From Flavobacteriales bacterium (GTDB taxonomy: Bacteria > Bacteroidota > Bacteroidia > NS11-12g > UBA955): a stretch of 11,578 nucleotides of DNA. The notes beneath the pieces were generated by a model, which did not search any database, was not told the DNA's origin, and worked only from the letters and a program-made list of their open reading frames with translations. Made by a program: the position numbers and the translations under genes. The stretch lies in the NCBI GenBank assembly GCA_947464515.1, contig CANHXF010000026.1, positions 1 to 11,578 on the forward strand, in the 5' to 3' direction. Positions 1 to 6,626 of the stretch are shown piece by piece; within the stretch, counting starts at the first letter, position 1; every line of letters starts with the position of its first letter.

Positions 1-1
1 C

Positions 2-1345
2 CAGTTTATTTCGGGTGCGTATTTCCGACTTTCGCAATTGTCGGCCAAAGACTATTCCATTTATTCTCAGGGGAATACAAGTGCCGCGATAAATTCTGGG
101 GACGCAGATTTTACTGGCGAATCGAGCACTTCCAAAACAAACGATGTTACCCAGTCAACCATGCATAAAGCCAACATCAGCATGGCACTTTATCATTTGG
201 ACTTGGCATTGAAATACTCTCCCAACAACAAAGATTATCTTTATGCCGAAGCCCAATTGTTGGAAAAGTCAAAAAACTGGGTGGGTGCGATAAAAATTTA
301 CAAAGAACTCTGTACCATCGACCCACATTCATGGACATTCCACGAAAAAGCGGCAAGTGCCTATTTTGAATATCTGCCCCAAGTATTAAATGGAAAGGGA
401 GGAATTTATTTCCGTGACGACAAGGAAATCGCTGGGAAATCGAAACATAAAAATCCATCAAACGTCGCACAATCGCAATTGGAAATTTTACAAGAATTCC
501 AAATTTTCTCAGATACCTGGGAAAAGCACTTCTCTCTGTCTCCTTCCATCGTTGAAACCAAACTTTACATCCTCTGGTGTCAAGCAGTATTTTTGAAATT
601 CCCCGCCGAAATCATCGATAATCCGGGAAAAAACAGCACCATTTTACAACAGTATCAGTCGATGATCCCTGTCGATATTTCCAATTGGATGCTGCAGAAT
701 GATTTTACGAACAATACGTATCAGCTCAAAAAGATAAACGACGTTCAACGCAGTGATGAAACCCCGAAACAAGGGGCCAATGATGGTGCTCAAAACCCGA
801 ACAGCGGAAGGGAAATGAATGATTCCGAGCAAAACATCAACGGAATGAAAGCCACAGTTCAACAGCGATTCCAAACAGCTATCATTAGGCAAGATTGGCT
901 CATGGCCTATGAATACGCAGATACTCTAGAAAATACATTGCCCATTTTTACCGCGCGTGATTTGGTGAAAGGTTTCCAACAATTGGCGATTAATCAGCCC
1001 AAAACGGCCGTCGAAATTTGTAAAAACAGCGCCATCGAAACCAATCCGTTCGTCCTACAATTATACCTCCTTTTAGAAGCGAAGGCATCAACGCAAATTG
1101 TCAAATTACACGCAAATATCGGCGGCCAAATTGCATCGGAGCAATCGGCTGAACTGCTGGCTGAAGCATCACTTTCATTAGCACTTTGGCAGAAATTGTA
1201 TAACCAAAAAGCGTTGACACAATTGAACGACATCAACGATGCAAAATCGATCGCCAATATTCTGAACAACCAAGAATGGATTGACCGATTCCAACAATTG
1301 GCATCAGATTTGAATACCACGCCATCCAACCCCAAGCAAAAATGA
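2..1345 (+). CDS. TPR-repeat protein, 5' end outside window
   Basis: The reading frame is open from base 2, so the gene begins upstream and 447 codons are visible. A helical repeat region around bases 170-380 reads as tetratricopeptide repeats (ALYHLDLALKYSPNN, then YAEAQLLEKSKNWVGAIKIY and an IDP turn), the A/L/Y spacing expected of TPRs. A polar, low-complexity linker rich in N, Q, D and G follows around bases 735-845. The rest is alpha-helical and may be further degenerate repeats. No catalytic motif is visible. TPR proteins are protein-protein scaffolds, and in Bacteroidota one commonly precedes a DUF4292 gene and an M23/EnvC gene, as here. Its stop overlaps the next start by 4 bases (ATGA, 1342-1345), so it is very probably cotranslated. 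Export cannot be judged because the N-terminus is missing. The TTG at base 38 is only an internal Leu codon. Its partner is unknown. Confidence 0.82.
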   Translation, partial: QFISGAYFRLSQLSAKDYSIYSQGNTSAAINSGDADFTGESSTSKTNDVTQSTMHKANISMALYHLDLALKYSPNNKDYLYAEAQLLEKSKNWVGAIKIYKELCTIDPHSWTFHEKAASAYFEYLPQVLNGKGGIYFRDDKEIAGKSKHKNPSNVAQSQLEILQEFQIFSDTWEKHFSLSPSIVETKLYILWCQAVFLKFPAEIIDNPGKNSTILQQYQSMIPVDISNWMLQNDFTNNTYQLKKINDVQRSDETPKQGANDGAQNPNSGREMNDSEQNINGMKATVQQRFQTAIIRQDWLMAYEYADTLENTLPIFTARDLVKGFQQLAINQPKTAVEICKNSAIETNPFVLQLYLLLEAKASTQIVKLHANIGGQIASEQSAELLAEASLSLALWQKLYNQKALTQLNDINDAKSIANILNNQEWIDRFQQLASDLNTTPSNPKQK

Positions 1346-2184
1346 AAAACATCTTCCTCGCAGTAATTTTCTGTGTTCAGTGCATTTCGGCATCAGCGCA
1401 AAATGAACCCAAAACTATTCCCGCCACTAGCAAATTTATGCCATGTGAAAAGCCGCTATGGGGGTATATCTCCGCCAAATATGATGTGGATGCCAAAATG
1501 GGAACACAAGATCTCTCCGGAACATTAAGCCTACGGATGAAAAAGGACAGCGTTTTGTGGTTTTCGGTAAGCGTTGCGATGGGGATTCAGGTAGCCAAGG
1601 GAATGCTTGTTGGAGACACCCTACATGTCTTGGATTTATACAACAAAAACTACTACGCGATTTCCGTGAAGGAGGTCAGCGAAAAACTTCACACCCCAGT
1701 GGGAATTACCCAGTTACAAAACCTTTTCATTGGCCTACCATTGATTGATACTTGCAGTCCGATGAAACAAAAAACCGACATCAATGGTCAAGCTTATTGC
1801 GCATATCCATCCGGCCAAGGCTTATATTTTATCACCGCCTTTACCCCCTACCTCATTAAAACCTTTTTTGCTTCGCAGGGCGATGCCATTCCTACAACAG
1901 CCGAGCTTCGCGCTACAGAATTGCGACATCAAGAAAAGCCCGATGATTTTGTGAGTGTGAGTTACGAGAATTGGCTTCCTACAGCACCCGTTGCCAACCC
2001 CGCAAACCCCAATGCAATTGCACCCATCGCAATTAACAAACTGCCCAATTACATCTCCATCCAATCCAAAAATGCACAGGATAGTGCACAGATTAAAATG
2101 TGGTTAAAAAACAGTCGTTTTGATGCAATACCTTCGTTTCCGTTCAATGTAACATCTGAATACACTCGGATGTCGTTGAAATGA
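1342..2184 (+). CDS. DUF4292 family exported protein
   Basis: This 280-residue protein starts at an ATG that overlaps the upstream stop (ATGA). Residues 1-20 form a signal peptide (MKNIFLAVIFCVQCISASAQ), with likely signal peptidase I cleavage near SASA-Q. Two cysteines in the hydrophobic stretch leave a lipoprotein form possible but less likely. The conserved DUF4292 core lies at residues 40-105: YISAKYDVDAKM, then LRMKKDSVLWFSVSVAMGIQ, then a D-x-LHVLDLYNKNYY segment. This matches the family's usual 'MKKDSxLWxSxxxxxGIE' block. DUF4292 is, to my knowledge, related in fold to the LolA/LolB lipoprotein-carrier group, so a lipid- or lipoprotein-binding role in the periplasm is a reasonable but unproven inference. 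A Pro/Ala/Asn-rich insertion at residues 214-235 looks like a flexible loop. It is coupled at its 3' end to the EnvC gene through a second ATGA overlap. Confidence 0.85.
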   Translation: MKNIFLAVIFCVQCISASAQNEPKTIPATSKFMPCEKPLWGYISAKYDVDAKMGTQDLSGTLSLRMKKDSVLWFSVSVAMGIQVAKGMLVGDTLHVLDLYNKNYYAISVKEVSEKLHTPVGITQLQNLFIGLPLIDTCSPMKQKTDINGQAYCAYPSGQGLYFITAFTPYLIKTFFASQGDAIPTTAELRATELRHQEKPDDFVSVSYENWLPTAPVANPANPNAIAPIAINKLPNYISIQSKNAQDSAQIKMWLKNSRFDAIPSFPFNVTSEYTRMSLK

Positions 2185-3437
2185 CGGCAGTGAAAAAAAT
2201 ACTTCTCATACTATTTCTATTACTGGGCTTTTGTCCATGCGATTCGTTTGCGCAATCCCGCAAGCAACTAGAAGCGAAGCGCAAAAAAATGCAACGCGAA
2301 ATATCGGAGCAGCGGAAGGCACTTTCAAATACGCAACAAGAAAAAACAGTTACCCTCGATAAACTCAACTCGCTGAATCAAATCATCCAACAGCGACAAG
2401 TGGTTATCAACAATTTGGGCTTAGAGATTCGTTCTGTAAACTACGAATTAACCCAAAAACAGAAATTTCTCGATAGCTTATCACAGGAAAACAACCTGCA
2501 GAAACAGAAGCTTAGAAAAACCGTTCTCAAAGCCTATAAAACCCGAAAAAGCGGTCGCGAGATTGCCTTTGTATTTTCGTCGAAGTCCATTTCTCAGGCG
2601 ATGCGACGTTGGAAATATCTGAGGAAAATATCTGCGTACCGCCGACATCAAATTTCGGCCATCATCGCCCAAAGTCAGGCCTTGGGCAAGGTAATAGGAC
2701 AATTAGAAGGGGTAAAGCAGGAGAAATCGGTGCTAATGCATGAGAATGAAAGTGAAACCAAGGAGTTGGAAGTAGATAAAAAATCGAAGCAAAACTTGGT
2801 TCATGAGCTCAGCGGGAGAGAAGACGAGTTGAGAGATCGGATACGTAGCAACGAAAAAGCCATCGCCCGATTGAATAACGAAATCAGTAGATTAATTGCC
2901 AAGGAAATTGAAGCGGAACGCAAACGGAAAGCGCGGGCTTCTACCACTGCTGCCAAATCCAGAGCTGGTAAGGGGAATAGCGGTGCAAACGAAAATACGC
3001 TTTCACCCCAAGCCAGAGCCATTGGAGGTGCATTCTCTAAAAATCGTGGCAATCTGCCCTGGCCCGTGGATCGTGGATTTATTTCTCAAACTTTTGGGGT
3101 TCATGAACATCCCGACTTGGAAGGAATTACCACGGTAAATAATGGCGTTGATATCACATCGCCCAAAGGGGCCCTTGCCTCAGCCGTATTTGAAGGAACC
3201 GTGAGTGCCATTCTAAATATTCCCGGCCAAGGTCAAGCCGTTCTTGTAAACCACGGTGAATACTTTACCGTATACGCTCACCTTTCTGTTGTATTGGTTG
3301 AAAAAGGTCAGGTACTGCGAATGAATCAGCATATTGGAAAAGTGATGACCGATGACGATGGGAAAGCAGTATTGCAGTTTCAAATCTGGGAAGGTCAAGA
3401 AAAACAGAACCCCCAAAGTTGGCTTCGCGGTCGATAA
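2181..3437 (+). CDS. envC: EnvC-like murein hydrolase activator (degenerate M23 domain)
   Basis: This 418-residue protein has a signal peptide (residues 1-25, hydrophobic LLILFLLLGF, ending SFA-Q). A long charged coiled coil spans about 27-250 and is broken around 112-156 by the EnvC-type segment (IAFVFSSKSISQAMRRWKYL). A flexible Ala/Ser/Lys/Gly linker covers 250-290, and a C-terminal M23/LytM domain covers about 293-418. The metal site is degenerate. The usual H-x-G-x-D is N320-N-G-V-D324, H367 of the YAHLS motif is kept, and the usual H-x-H is V397-L-Q399. It is therefore unlikely to cut peptidoglycan itself. In E. coli, EnvC also lacks the active site and instead activates AmiA/AmiB at the septum under FtsEX control, with the coiled coil binding FtsX. 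The same role is inferred here. It is the last gene of the coupled cassette with the TPR and DUF4292 genes. Confidence 0.9.
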   Translation: MTAVKKILLILFLLLGFCPCDSFAQSRKQLEAKRKKMQREISEQRKALSNTQQEKTVTLDKLNSLNQIIQQRQVVINNLGLEIRSVNYELTQKQKFLDSLSQENNLQKQKLRKTVLKAYKTRKSGREIAFVFSSKSISQAMRRWKYLRKISAYRRHQISAIIAQSQALGKVIGQLEGVKQEKSVLMHENESETKELEVDKKSKQNLVHELSGREDELRDRIRSNEKAIARLNNEISRLIAKEIEAERKRKARASTTAAKSRAGKGNSGANENTLSPQARAIGGAFSKNRGNLPWPVDRGFISQTFGVHEHPDLEGITTVNNGVDITSPKGALASAVFEGTVSAILNIPGQGQAVLVNHGEYFTVYAHLSVVLVEKGQVLRMNQHIGKVMTDDDGKAVLQFQIWEGQEKQNPQSWLRGR

Positions 3438-3459
3438 TCTCAAAACGCATACTTTAATA

Positions 3460-3467
3460 TATCTTTG
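3460..3467 (+). promoter_or_regulatory. Candidate -7 box (TATCTTTG) next to a start codon
   Basis: TATCTTTG matches the Bacteroidota sigma factor -7 consensus TAnnTTTG exactly. It lies in the 34-base gap after the envC gene and ends 4 bases before the ATG at 3472. I see no convincing -33 TTG at the expected 19-21 base spacing. If it is active, transcription would start at or within a base or two of the ATG. Confidence 0.5.
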
Positions 3468-3471
3468 AATC

Positions 3472-4317
3472 ATGATGAAAGTTGCTGTTGTTGGCGCCGG
3501 TGTGATGGGTTCAGGCATCGCTTTGTGTAGTATTCAGGCTGGATATCCAACTGTTTTGTTCGATGTAAATGAGGTGGCCATTGCGCGCGGGCTCAAATAC
3601 ATCAAAGAGCAATTAGAAATTGCCGTTACCAAAGGCAAATGCAGTCGTGAAAATGCGGATAACAGTTTGGAATTACTCTCGTCTACGCCAGACAGATCAA
3701 CCTTGGTTGCCGATTTTATTATTGAGGCGGTATTGGAACAACTACCCATCAAGAAAGAACTTTTTCAATTTTTAGAGACCATCAACTCCCAGGAGACCAT
3801 TTTTGCAACAAATACATCAAGTATACCCATCACTCAAATTGCCGCTGGCTTAAAACACCCAGAAAGGCTGGTGGGAGTGCACTTTTTTAACCCGGCGCAT
3901 ATCATGAAATTGGTGGAAGTGATTAAAGGCGTTGCAACGGATCAGAGCATCGCAGAAAAAGCTTTCAACTGGTCTCAATCACTCGGCAAAAAGACAGTAT
4001 ACGCGGCGGACGCCCCCGGGTTTATCGTAAATCGAGTGGCAAGGCATTATTACGTTGAATCGCTTAAAGCCCTTGAAGAAACCGTAGCTCCCCTTGAACA
4101 AATTGATCGCTTACTCGAAAGCAGCGGGTTTAAAATGGGGCCATTTAAACTAATGGATTTAATTGGCGTGGACACCAACTTTAGCGTCACCAGCTCCATG
4201 TATCAACAATTCCACCAAGATCCAAAATTCCGTCCCAACCGAATACAGCAGCAGAAAGTGGATGCCGGTCATCATGGTAGAAAAACAAAACAAGGGTTTT
4301 ATAAATACGAGGAATGA
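3472..4317 (+). CDS. 3-hydroxyacyl-CoA (3-hydroxybutyryl-CoA) dehydrogenase
   Basis: This cytosolic enzyme of 281 residues is the usual length for the single-function short family (Hbd/PaaH type). It oxidises (S)-3-hydroxyacyl-CoA to 3-oxoacyl-CoA with NAD+. The N-terminal Rossmann fold shows G8-A-G10-V-M-G13 and an acidic residue at the end of strand 2 (D31). Catalytic residues have the spacing known from human HADH: S116 (TNTSS), H137 (GVHFFNP), E149 (LVEV) and N187 (PGFIVNR). The C-terminal dimerisation domain ends in the typical G-x-K-T-x-x-G-F-Y-x-Y sequence. All key residues are present, so it should be active. Whether it serves beta-oxidation, butyrate metabolism or phenylacetate breakdown cannot be told, since no other acyl-CoA gene is nearby. 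ATGATG offers starts at 3472 or 3475; I took the first. It overlaps the next gene by 4 bases. Confidence 0.93.
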   Translation: MMKVAVVGAGVMGSGIALCSIQAGYPTVLFDVNEVAIARGLKYIKEQLEIAVTKGKCSRENADNSLELLSSTPDRSTLVADFIIEAVLEQLPIKKELFQFLETINSQETIFATNTSSIPITQIAAGLKHPERLVGVHFFNPAHIMKLVEVIKGVATDQSIAEKAFNWSQSLGKKTVYAADAPGFIVNRVARHYYVESLKALEETVAPLEQIDRLLESSGFKMGPFKLMDLIGVDTNFSVTSSMYQQFHQDPKFRPNRIQQQKVDAGHHGRKTKQGFYKYEE

Positions 4318-4790
4318 TGCATCCAAAGAGAATTTGGTTGTCAACTTTGCTCATTATAATTGCCTTGAGCACAACGCTAATTTTCGGGGGCTGTAATCCA
4401 AGTAATCAAACCACCGAGAAAATACCTACGGGTCCGGTGAACTTAAATATCGATCTCAATTTGTCGAGCTATATGAACCTCGCCAACCCTGGTACTTACA
4501 TGTACTTTGATGGGGGTGTTAAAGGTGTTTTGGTGATCCACGATTACGACGACACCTGGTATGCCTTTGAGCGAGGTTGCGCATTTCAACCGCTCGATGC
4601 GTGTGCCAAGGTATGGGTAGATTCCATTTCGATTCAAATTCAGTGTGGAACGCCAACGGGAACTGGTTTTCAACCCTGCTGTAATTCAAAATATAGTTTC
4701 AACGGTTTTCCATTGGAAGGGCCCACAAAAGGCCGATTGGCGCGATATCAAATCCAACGAACTGCCAATATAATTAGCGTTTATAACTAG
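4314..4790 (+). CDS. Small lipoprotein with degenerate Rieske-like pattern
   Basis: This 158-residue protein starts at ATGATG overlapping the dehydrogenase stop. Residues 1-26 are a lipoprotein signal (RIW then LLIIIALSTTLIF), with lipobox F-G-G-C27, so the mature protein should be lipid-anchored. The mature part resembles a Bacteroidota lipoprotein group with Rieske-like layout: a beta segment with FDGGVKGVLVIHDYDDTWYA, then ERGC89AFQPLDAC97, C111, PC122-C123-NS, a Y/F and G-x-P-x-EGP turn, and a final RYQI strand. Canonical Rieske proteins have C-x-H and C-x-x-H ligands. Here F91 stands where the first His would be, C123 replaces the second, and an extra GTPTGTG loop separates C111 from C122. 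It may bind no 2Fe-2S cluster, or bind metal only through Cys. Function is unknown. The link to Rieske is by pattern only. Confidence 0.7.
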   Translation: MMHPKRIWLSTLLIIIALSTTLIFGGCNPSNQTTEKIPTGPVNLNIDLNLSSYMNLANPGTYMYFDGGVKGVLVIHDYDDTWYAFERGCAFQPLDACAKVWVDSISIQIQCGTPTGTGFQPCCNSKYSFNGFPLEGPTKGRLARYQIQRTANIISVYN

Positions 4791-4806
4791 CCTTACTCCC
4801 TAGAAT

Positions 4807-4845
4807 AAAAAATTGGGCAATCGCGCAATTGTAAAAAATGGGCAA
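4807..4845 (+). repeat. Imperfect direct repeat upstream of the ompA-type gene
   Basis: Two copies of an A6-T(1-2)-GGGCAA motif lie at 4807-4820 (AAAAAATTGGGCAA) and 4833-4845 (AAAAAATGGGCAA), about 26 bases apart. They differ by one T. They sit 40-75 bases upstream of the candidate -7 box. They could be a paired regulator-binding site, but in such AT-rich DNA a chance match is possible. Confidence 0.35.
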
Positions 4846-4882
4846 AATTTGTGAAAAAAGTTTTTTTTCGGGTCACTTTTCC

Positions 4883-4890
4883 TATATTTG
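4883..4890 (+). promoter_or_regulatory. Candidate -7 box (TATATTTG) of the OmpA-family gene
   Basis: TATATTTG is an exact match to TAnnTTTG and lies 34 bases before the ATG at 4925, giving a 5' leader of roughly 27-30 bases. Immediately upstream is a strong A6-G-T8 tract (4854-4868) covering the -33 region, where no clear TTG is seen. Such tracts often raise promoter strength, which fits an abundant outer-membrane protein. The gap 4791-4924 holds nothing else I can support. Confidence 0.6.
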
Positions 4891-4924
4891 TCAACTACTA
4901 AAAACATCATTTTAAGTTATTTAT

Positions 4925-6556
4925 ATGCAAAAAAACTACTTTAAATCAATTGCTTTCGCCGCTATTGCATGCTTAATTGCTGCGCCAGCACAAGCGCAAT
5001 CACCAGGAACTCACTCACTTGAGTTGAGCGGTGGTATTCGTGAATACATGGGTGACCTAGGTTCATCTATGGGATTCGCACGTCGTCCCGACTACCAAGG
5101 GGGTCAAGTAAATTTTGGTTACTATGTAAGCCCAGCGTTGGATTTAGTAACAAACTTCAGTTTCGGCGAAATTGGATATAGCCGCAAATGGGAAGGTTTT
5201 AACTTGAGAAAAGAATACCAATGGCAGTCATTCCGTGCAAATACCATGGATCTTACTGTTGGCGCTCGTTACAAATTGAACAATGGTTCTATTCTACCTG
5301 AAGATGCAAAAATCGCCCCTTACTTCCAAGCGGGAGTAGGTGGATTCTATGCATTCACTCAGACAACCTGGGGTCCAGATGCTTATGTTCAAGATGAATT
5401 TTATGCCGACGTAACAAAAAAACGTGCCGTTACTGATATGAACGGTGCCGTTCAAGGGGCTTTCGGTGTGAACGTATACCTTACTGAGCGTATTGGTTTG
5501 CGTTACAGCTTTACTGCTACTTATACAATGAGTGATATTTGGGATGGCGCCAATGGTGGTACCCCAGATCCAGTCAACAACATTGCTGTTCATAAACTTT
5601 GGCGCACGAACGACATGTATGCTTTGCACGCAGTTGGATTTACTTATGCCATCGGTGAAGGAATGGGAACTTCTGTTAAGAAGCCTAAAGACAAAGATGA
5701 AGATGGTGTTCCAGACAAATATGACCTTTGTAAAAATACCGAAGCCAAATACCGTCGTTTTGTTGATAGCGTAGGTTGTCCTGCTGATACAGATAAAGAT
5801 GGTATCTTGGATGCCGATGATAAATGTCCAGATGTTGCAGGTCCTGAACAATTCAAAGGATGTCCTGATGCCGATGGTGATGGAATCCAAGATAAATTAG
5901 ATGCCTGTCCTAACCAAGCTGGTGATGCTAAATTCAACGGTTGCCCTGATACCGATGGTGATGGCGTTTCTGATAAAGACGATGCCTGCCCAACAACTGC
6001 TGGTTTAGCCGCTTTCGGTGGTTGCCCTGATACTGATGGTGATGGTGTAGAAGATCGTAAAGACAAATGTCCTAACCTAGCTGGTGCTATCGCTGGTGAA
6101 GGTTGCCCTGATACTGATGGTGATGGTGTATTCAATAACATCGATAAGTGTCCTGATGTAACAGGTGCAATTGCTAACAAAGGTTGCCCTGAAATCAAAA
6201 AAGAAGTAATTCAAAAAATTGCTTTGGCTGCAAAAGGAATCAATTTCGAAACCGGTAAAGCTGTAATCACTGCAAGTTCTTTCAAGAGCTTGGATGATTT
6301 GGTTACCTTGTTGAATTCTTATCCTGGTGCTAGCGTTGAAATTCAAGGTCACACCGACAACAACGGAACGCCTGAATCAAACAAAACATTGAGTCAAGAT
6401 CGTGCCAATGCCGTTAAGCGTTACCTTTCTGCTGGTGGTGTATCTGAAGCGCGTATGACCGCAATTGGTTATGGTCAAGAATTGCCTTTGGCTGACAACA
6501 AAACTGAAGCCGGTAAAACCAAAAATCGTCGCGTAGACTTTAAATTGGTATACTAA
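4925..6556 (+). CDS. OmpA-family protein: barrel, TSP3 repeats, OmpA C-domain
   Basis: This 543-residue protein starts with a clear signal peptide (residues 1-25, ending APAQAQ). Residues ~27-245 alternate in the way of a small OmpA-type outer-membrane beta-barrel (GGQVNFGYYVS, FQAGVGGFYAF, GLRYSFTATY). Six calcium-binding thrombospondin type 3 motifs of the form D-x-D-x-D-G-x-x-D follow at 256, 288, 315, 342, 369 and 396, each ending in a Cys. The last five are spaced exactly 27 residues apart. Residues ~430-543 are the OmpA/MotB peptidoglycan-binding domain. D478 (GHTDNNG) and R493 (LSQDRA) match the pair that grips diaminopimelate in E. coli OmpA. Role: anchoring the outer membrane to peptidoglycan, with the repeats as a stiff spacer. 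It has its own promoter and terminator, so it is probably monocistronic. Gly, Ala and Val codons end mostly in T, unlike its neighbours, consistent with high expression. Confidence 0.93.
   Translation: MQKNYFKSIAFAAIACLIAAPAQAQSPGTHSLELSGGIREYMGDLGSSMGFARRPDYQGGQVNFGYYVSPALDLVTNFSFGEIGYSRKWEGFNLRKEYQWQSFRANTMDLTVGARYKLNNGSILPEDAKIAPYFQAGVGGFYAFTQTTWGPDAYVQDEFYADVTKKRAVTDMNGAVQGAFGVNVYLTERIGLRYSFTATYTMSDIWDGANGGTPDPVNNIAVHKLWRTNDMYALHAVGFTYAIGEGMGTSVKKPKDKDEDGVPDKYDLCKNTEAKYRRFVDSVGCPADTDKDGILDADDKCPDVAGPEQFKGCPDADGDGIQDKLDACPNQAGDAKFNGCPDTDGDGVSDKDDACPTTAGLAAFGGCPDTDGDGVEDRKDKCPNLAGAIAGEGCPDTDGDGVFNNIDKCPDVTGAIANKGCPEIKKEVIQKIALAAKGINFETGKAVITASSFKSLDDLVTLLNSYPGASVEIQGHTDNNGTPESNKTLSQDRANAVKRYLSAGGVSEARMTAIGYGQELPLADNKTEAGKTKNRRVDFKLVY
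5786..6190 (+). repeat. Five 81-bp tandem repeats encoding TSP3 motifs
   Basis: Units begin at 5786, 5867, 5948, 6029 and 6110, and each encodes 27 residues of the D-x-D-x-D-G ... C-P ... G-C-P pattern. The DNA is also well conserved. A 30-base stretch starting with GGTTGCCCTGATACTGATGG is identical at 6020-6049 and 6101-6130, 81 bases apart, and a third copy at 5939 differs at only a few positions. This points to recent duplication or homogenisation. Confidence 0.9.
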
Positions 6557-6569
6557 TAAATTTTTGCAT

Positions 6570-6609
6570 AAAACAGAAAAGGCCACCCAAGGGTGGCCTT
6601 TTCTGTTTT
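6570..6609 (+). terminator. Rho-independent terminator, 19-bp perfect dyad
   Basis: Left arm 6570-6588 and right arm 6591-6609 are perfect reverse complements, 19 bases each. The GC core is GGCCACCC/GGGTGGCC, flanked by A-rich and T-rich outer arms (TTTTCTGTTTT after the core). In practice the loop would be about 4 bases (CAAG). It lies 13 bases after the OmpA-family stop codon and ends 17 bases before the next gene. The symmetric A/T flanks mean it could also work on the reverse strand, but no reverse-strand gene is present. Confidence 0.93.
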
Positions 6610-6614
6610 CTAAG

Positions 6615-6622
6615 TATCTTCG
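6615..6622 (+). promoter_or_regulatory. Candidate -7 box (TATCTTCG) next to a start codon
   Basis: TATCTTCG differs from TAnnTTTG at one position. It lies directly after the terminator and ends 4 bases before the ATG at 6627. Because the terminator should stop upstream transcription, the M1 gene needs a promoter here, and this is the only candidate in the space. Any -33 element would fall inside the right arm of the terminator; I do not see a clear one. Confidence 0.45.
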
Positions 6623-6626
6623 TTTT

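Noticed and set aside
38..1345. TTG at 38 as the start of the first gene
   Set aside because: The frame is open back to base 2 and continues as plausible protein (QFISGAYFRLSQL), so the gene simply begins outside the window.
3138..3437. An active M23 endopeptidase
   Set aside because: Three of the expected metal or catalytic positions are substituted (N320, V397, Q399), so an EnvC-type activator is the better call.
4811..4830. Hairpin AATTG-G-GC / GC-G-CAATT as a terminator for the lipoprotein gene
   Set aside because: The stem is short, contains a G-G mismatch and is followed by GTAAAAAATG rather than a T-run.
5294..6198. Reverse-strand open frames of 184 and 198 codons inside the OmpA-family gene
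   Set aside because: They are antisense to a well-supported gene, and much of their length arises from its repeat codons. The translations show no domain and no start context.
6564..6626. TTG at 6564 as an N-terminal extension of the M1 gene
   Set aside because: The extra 21 codons are encoded by the terminator hairpin and its flanks. ATG 6627 directly precedes a sensible signal peptide.
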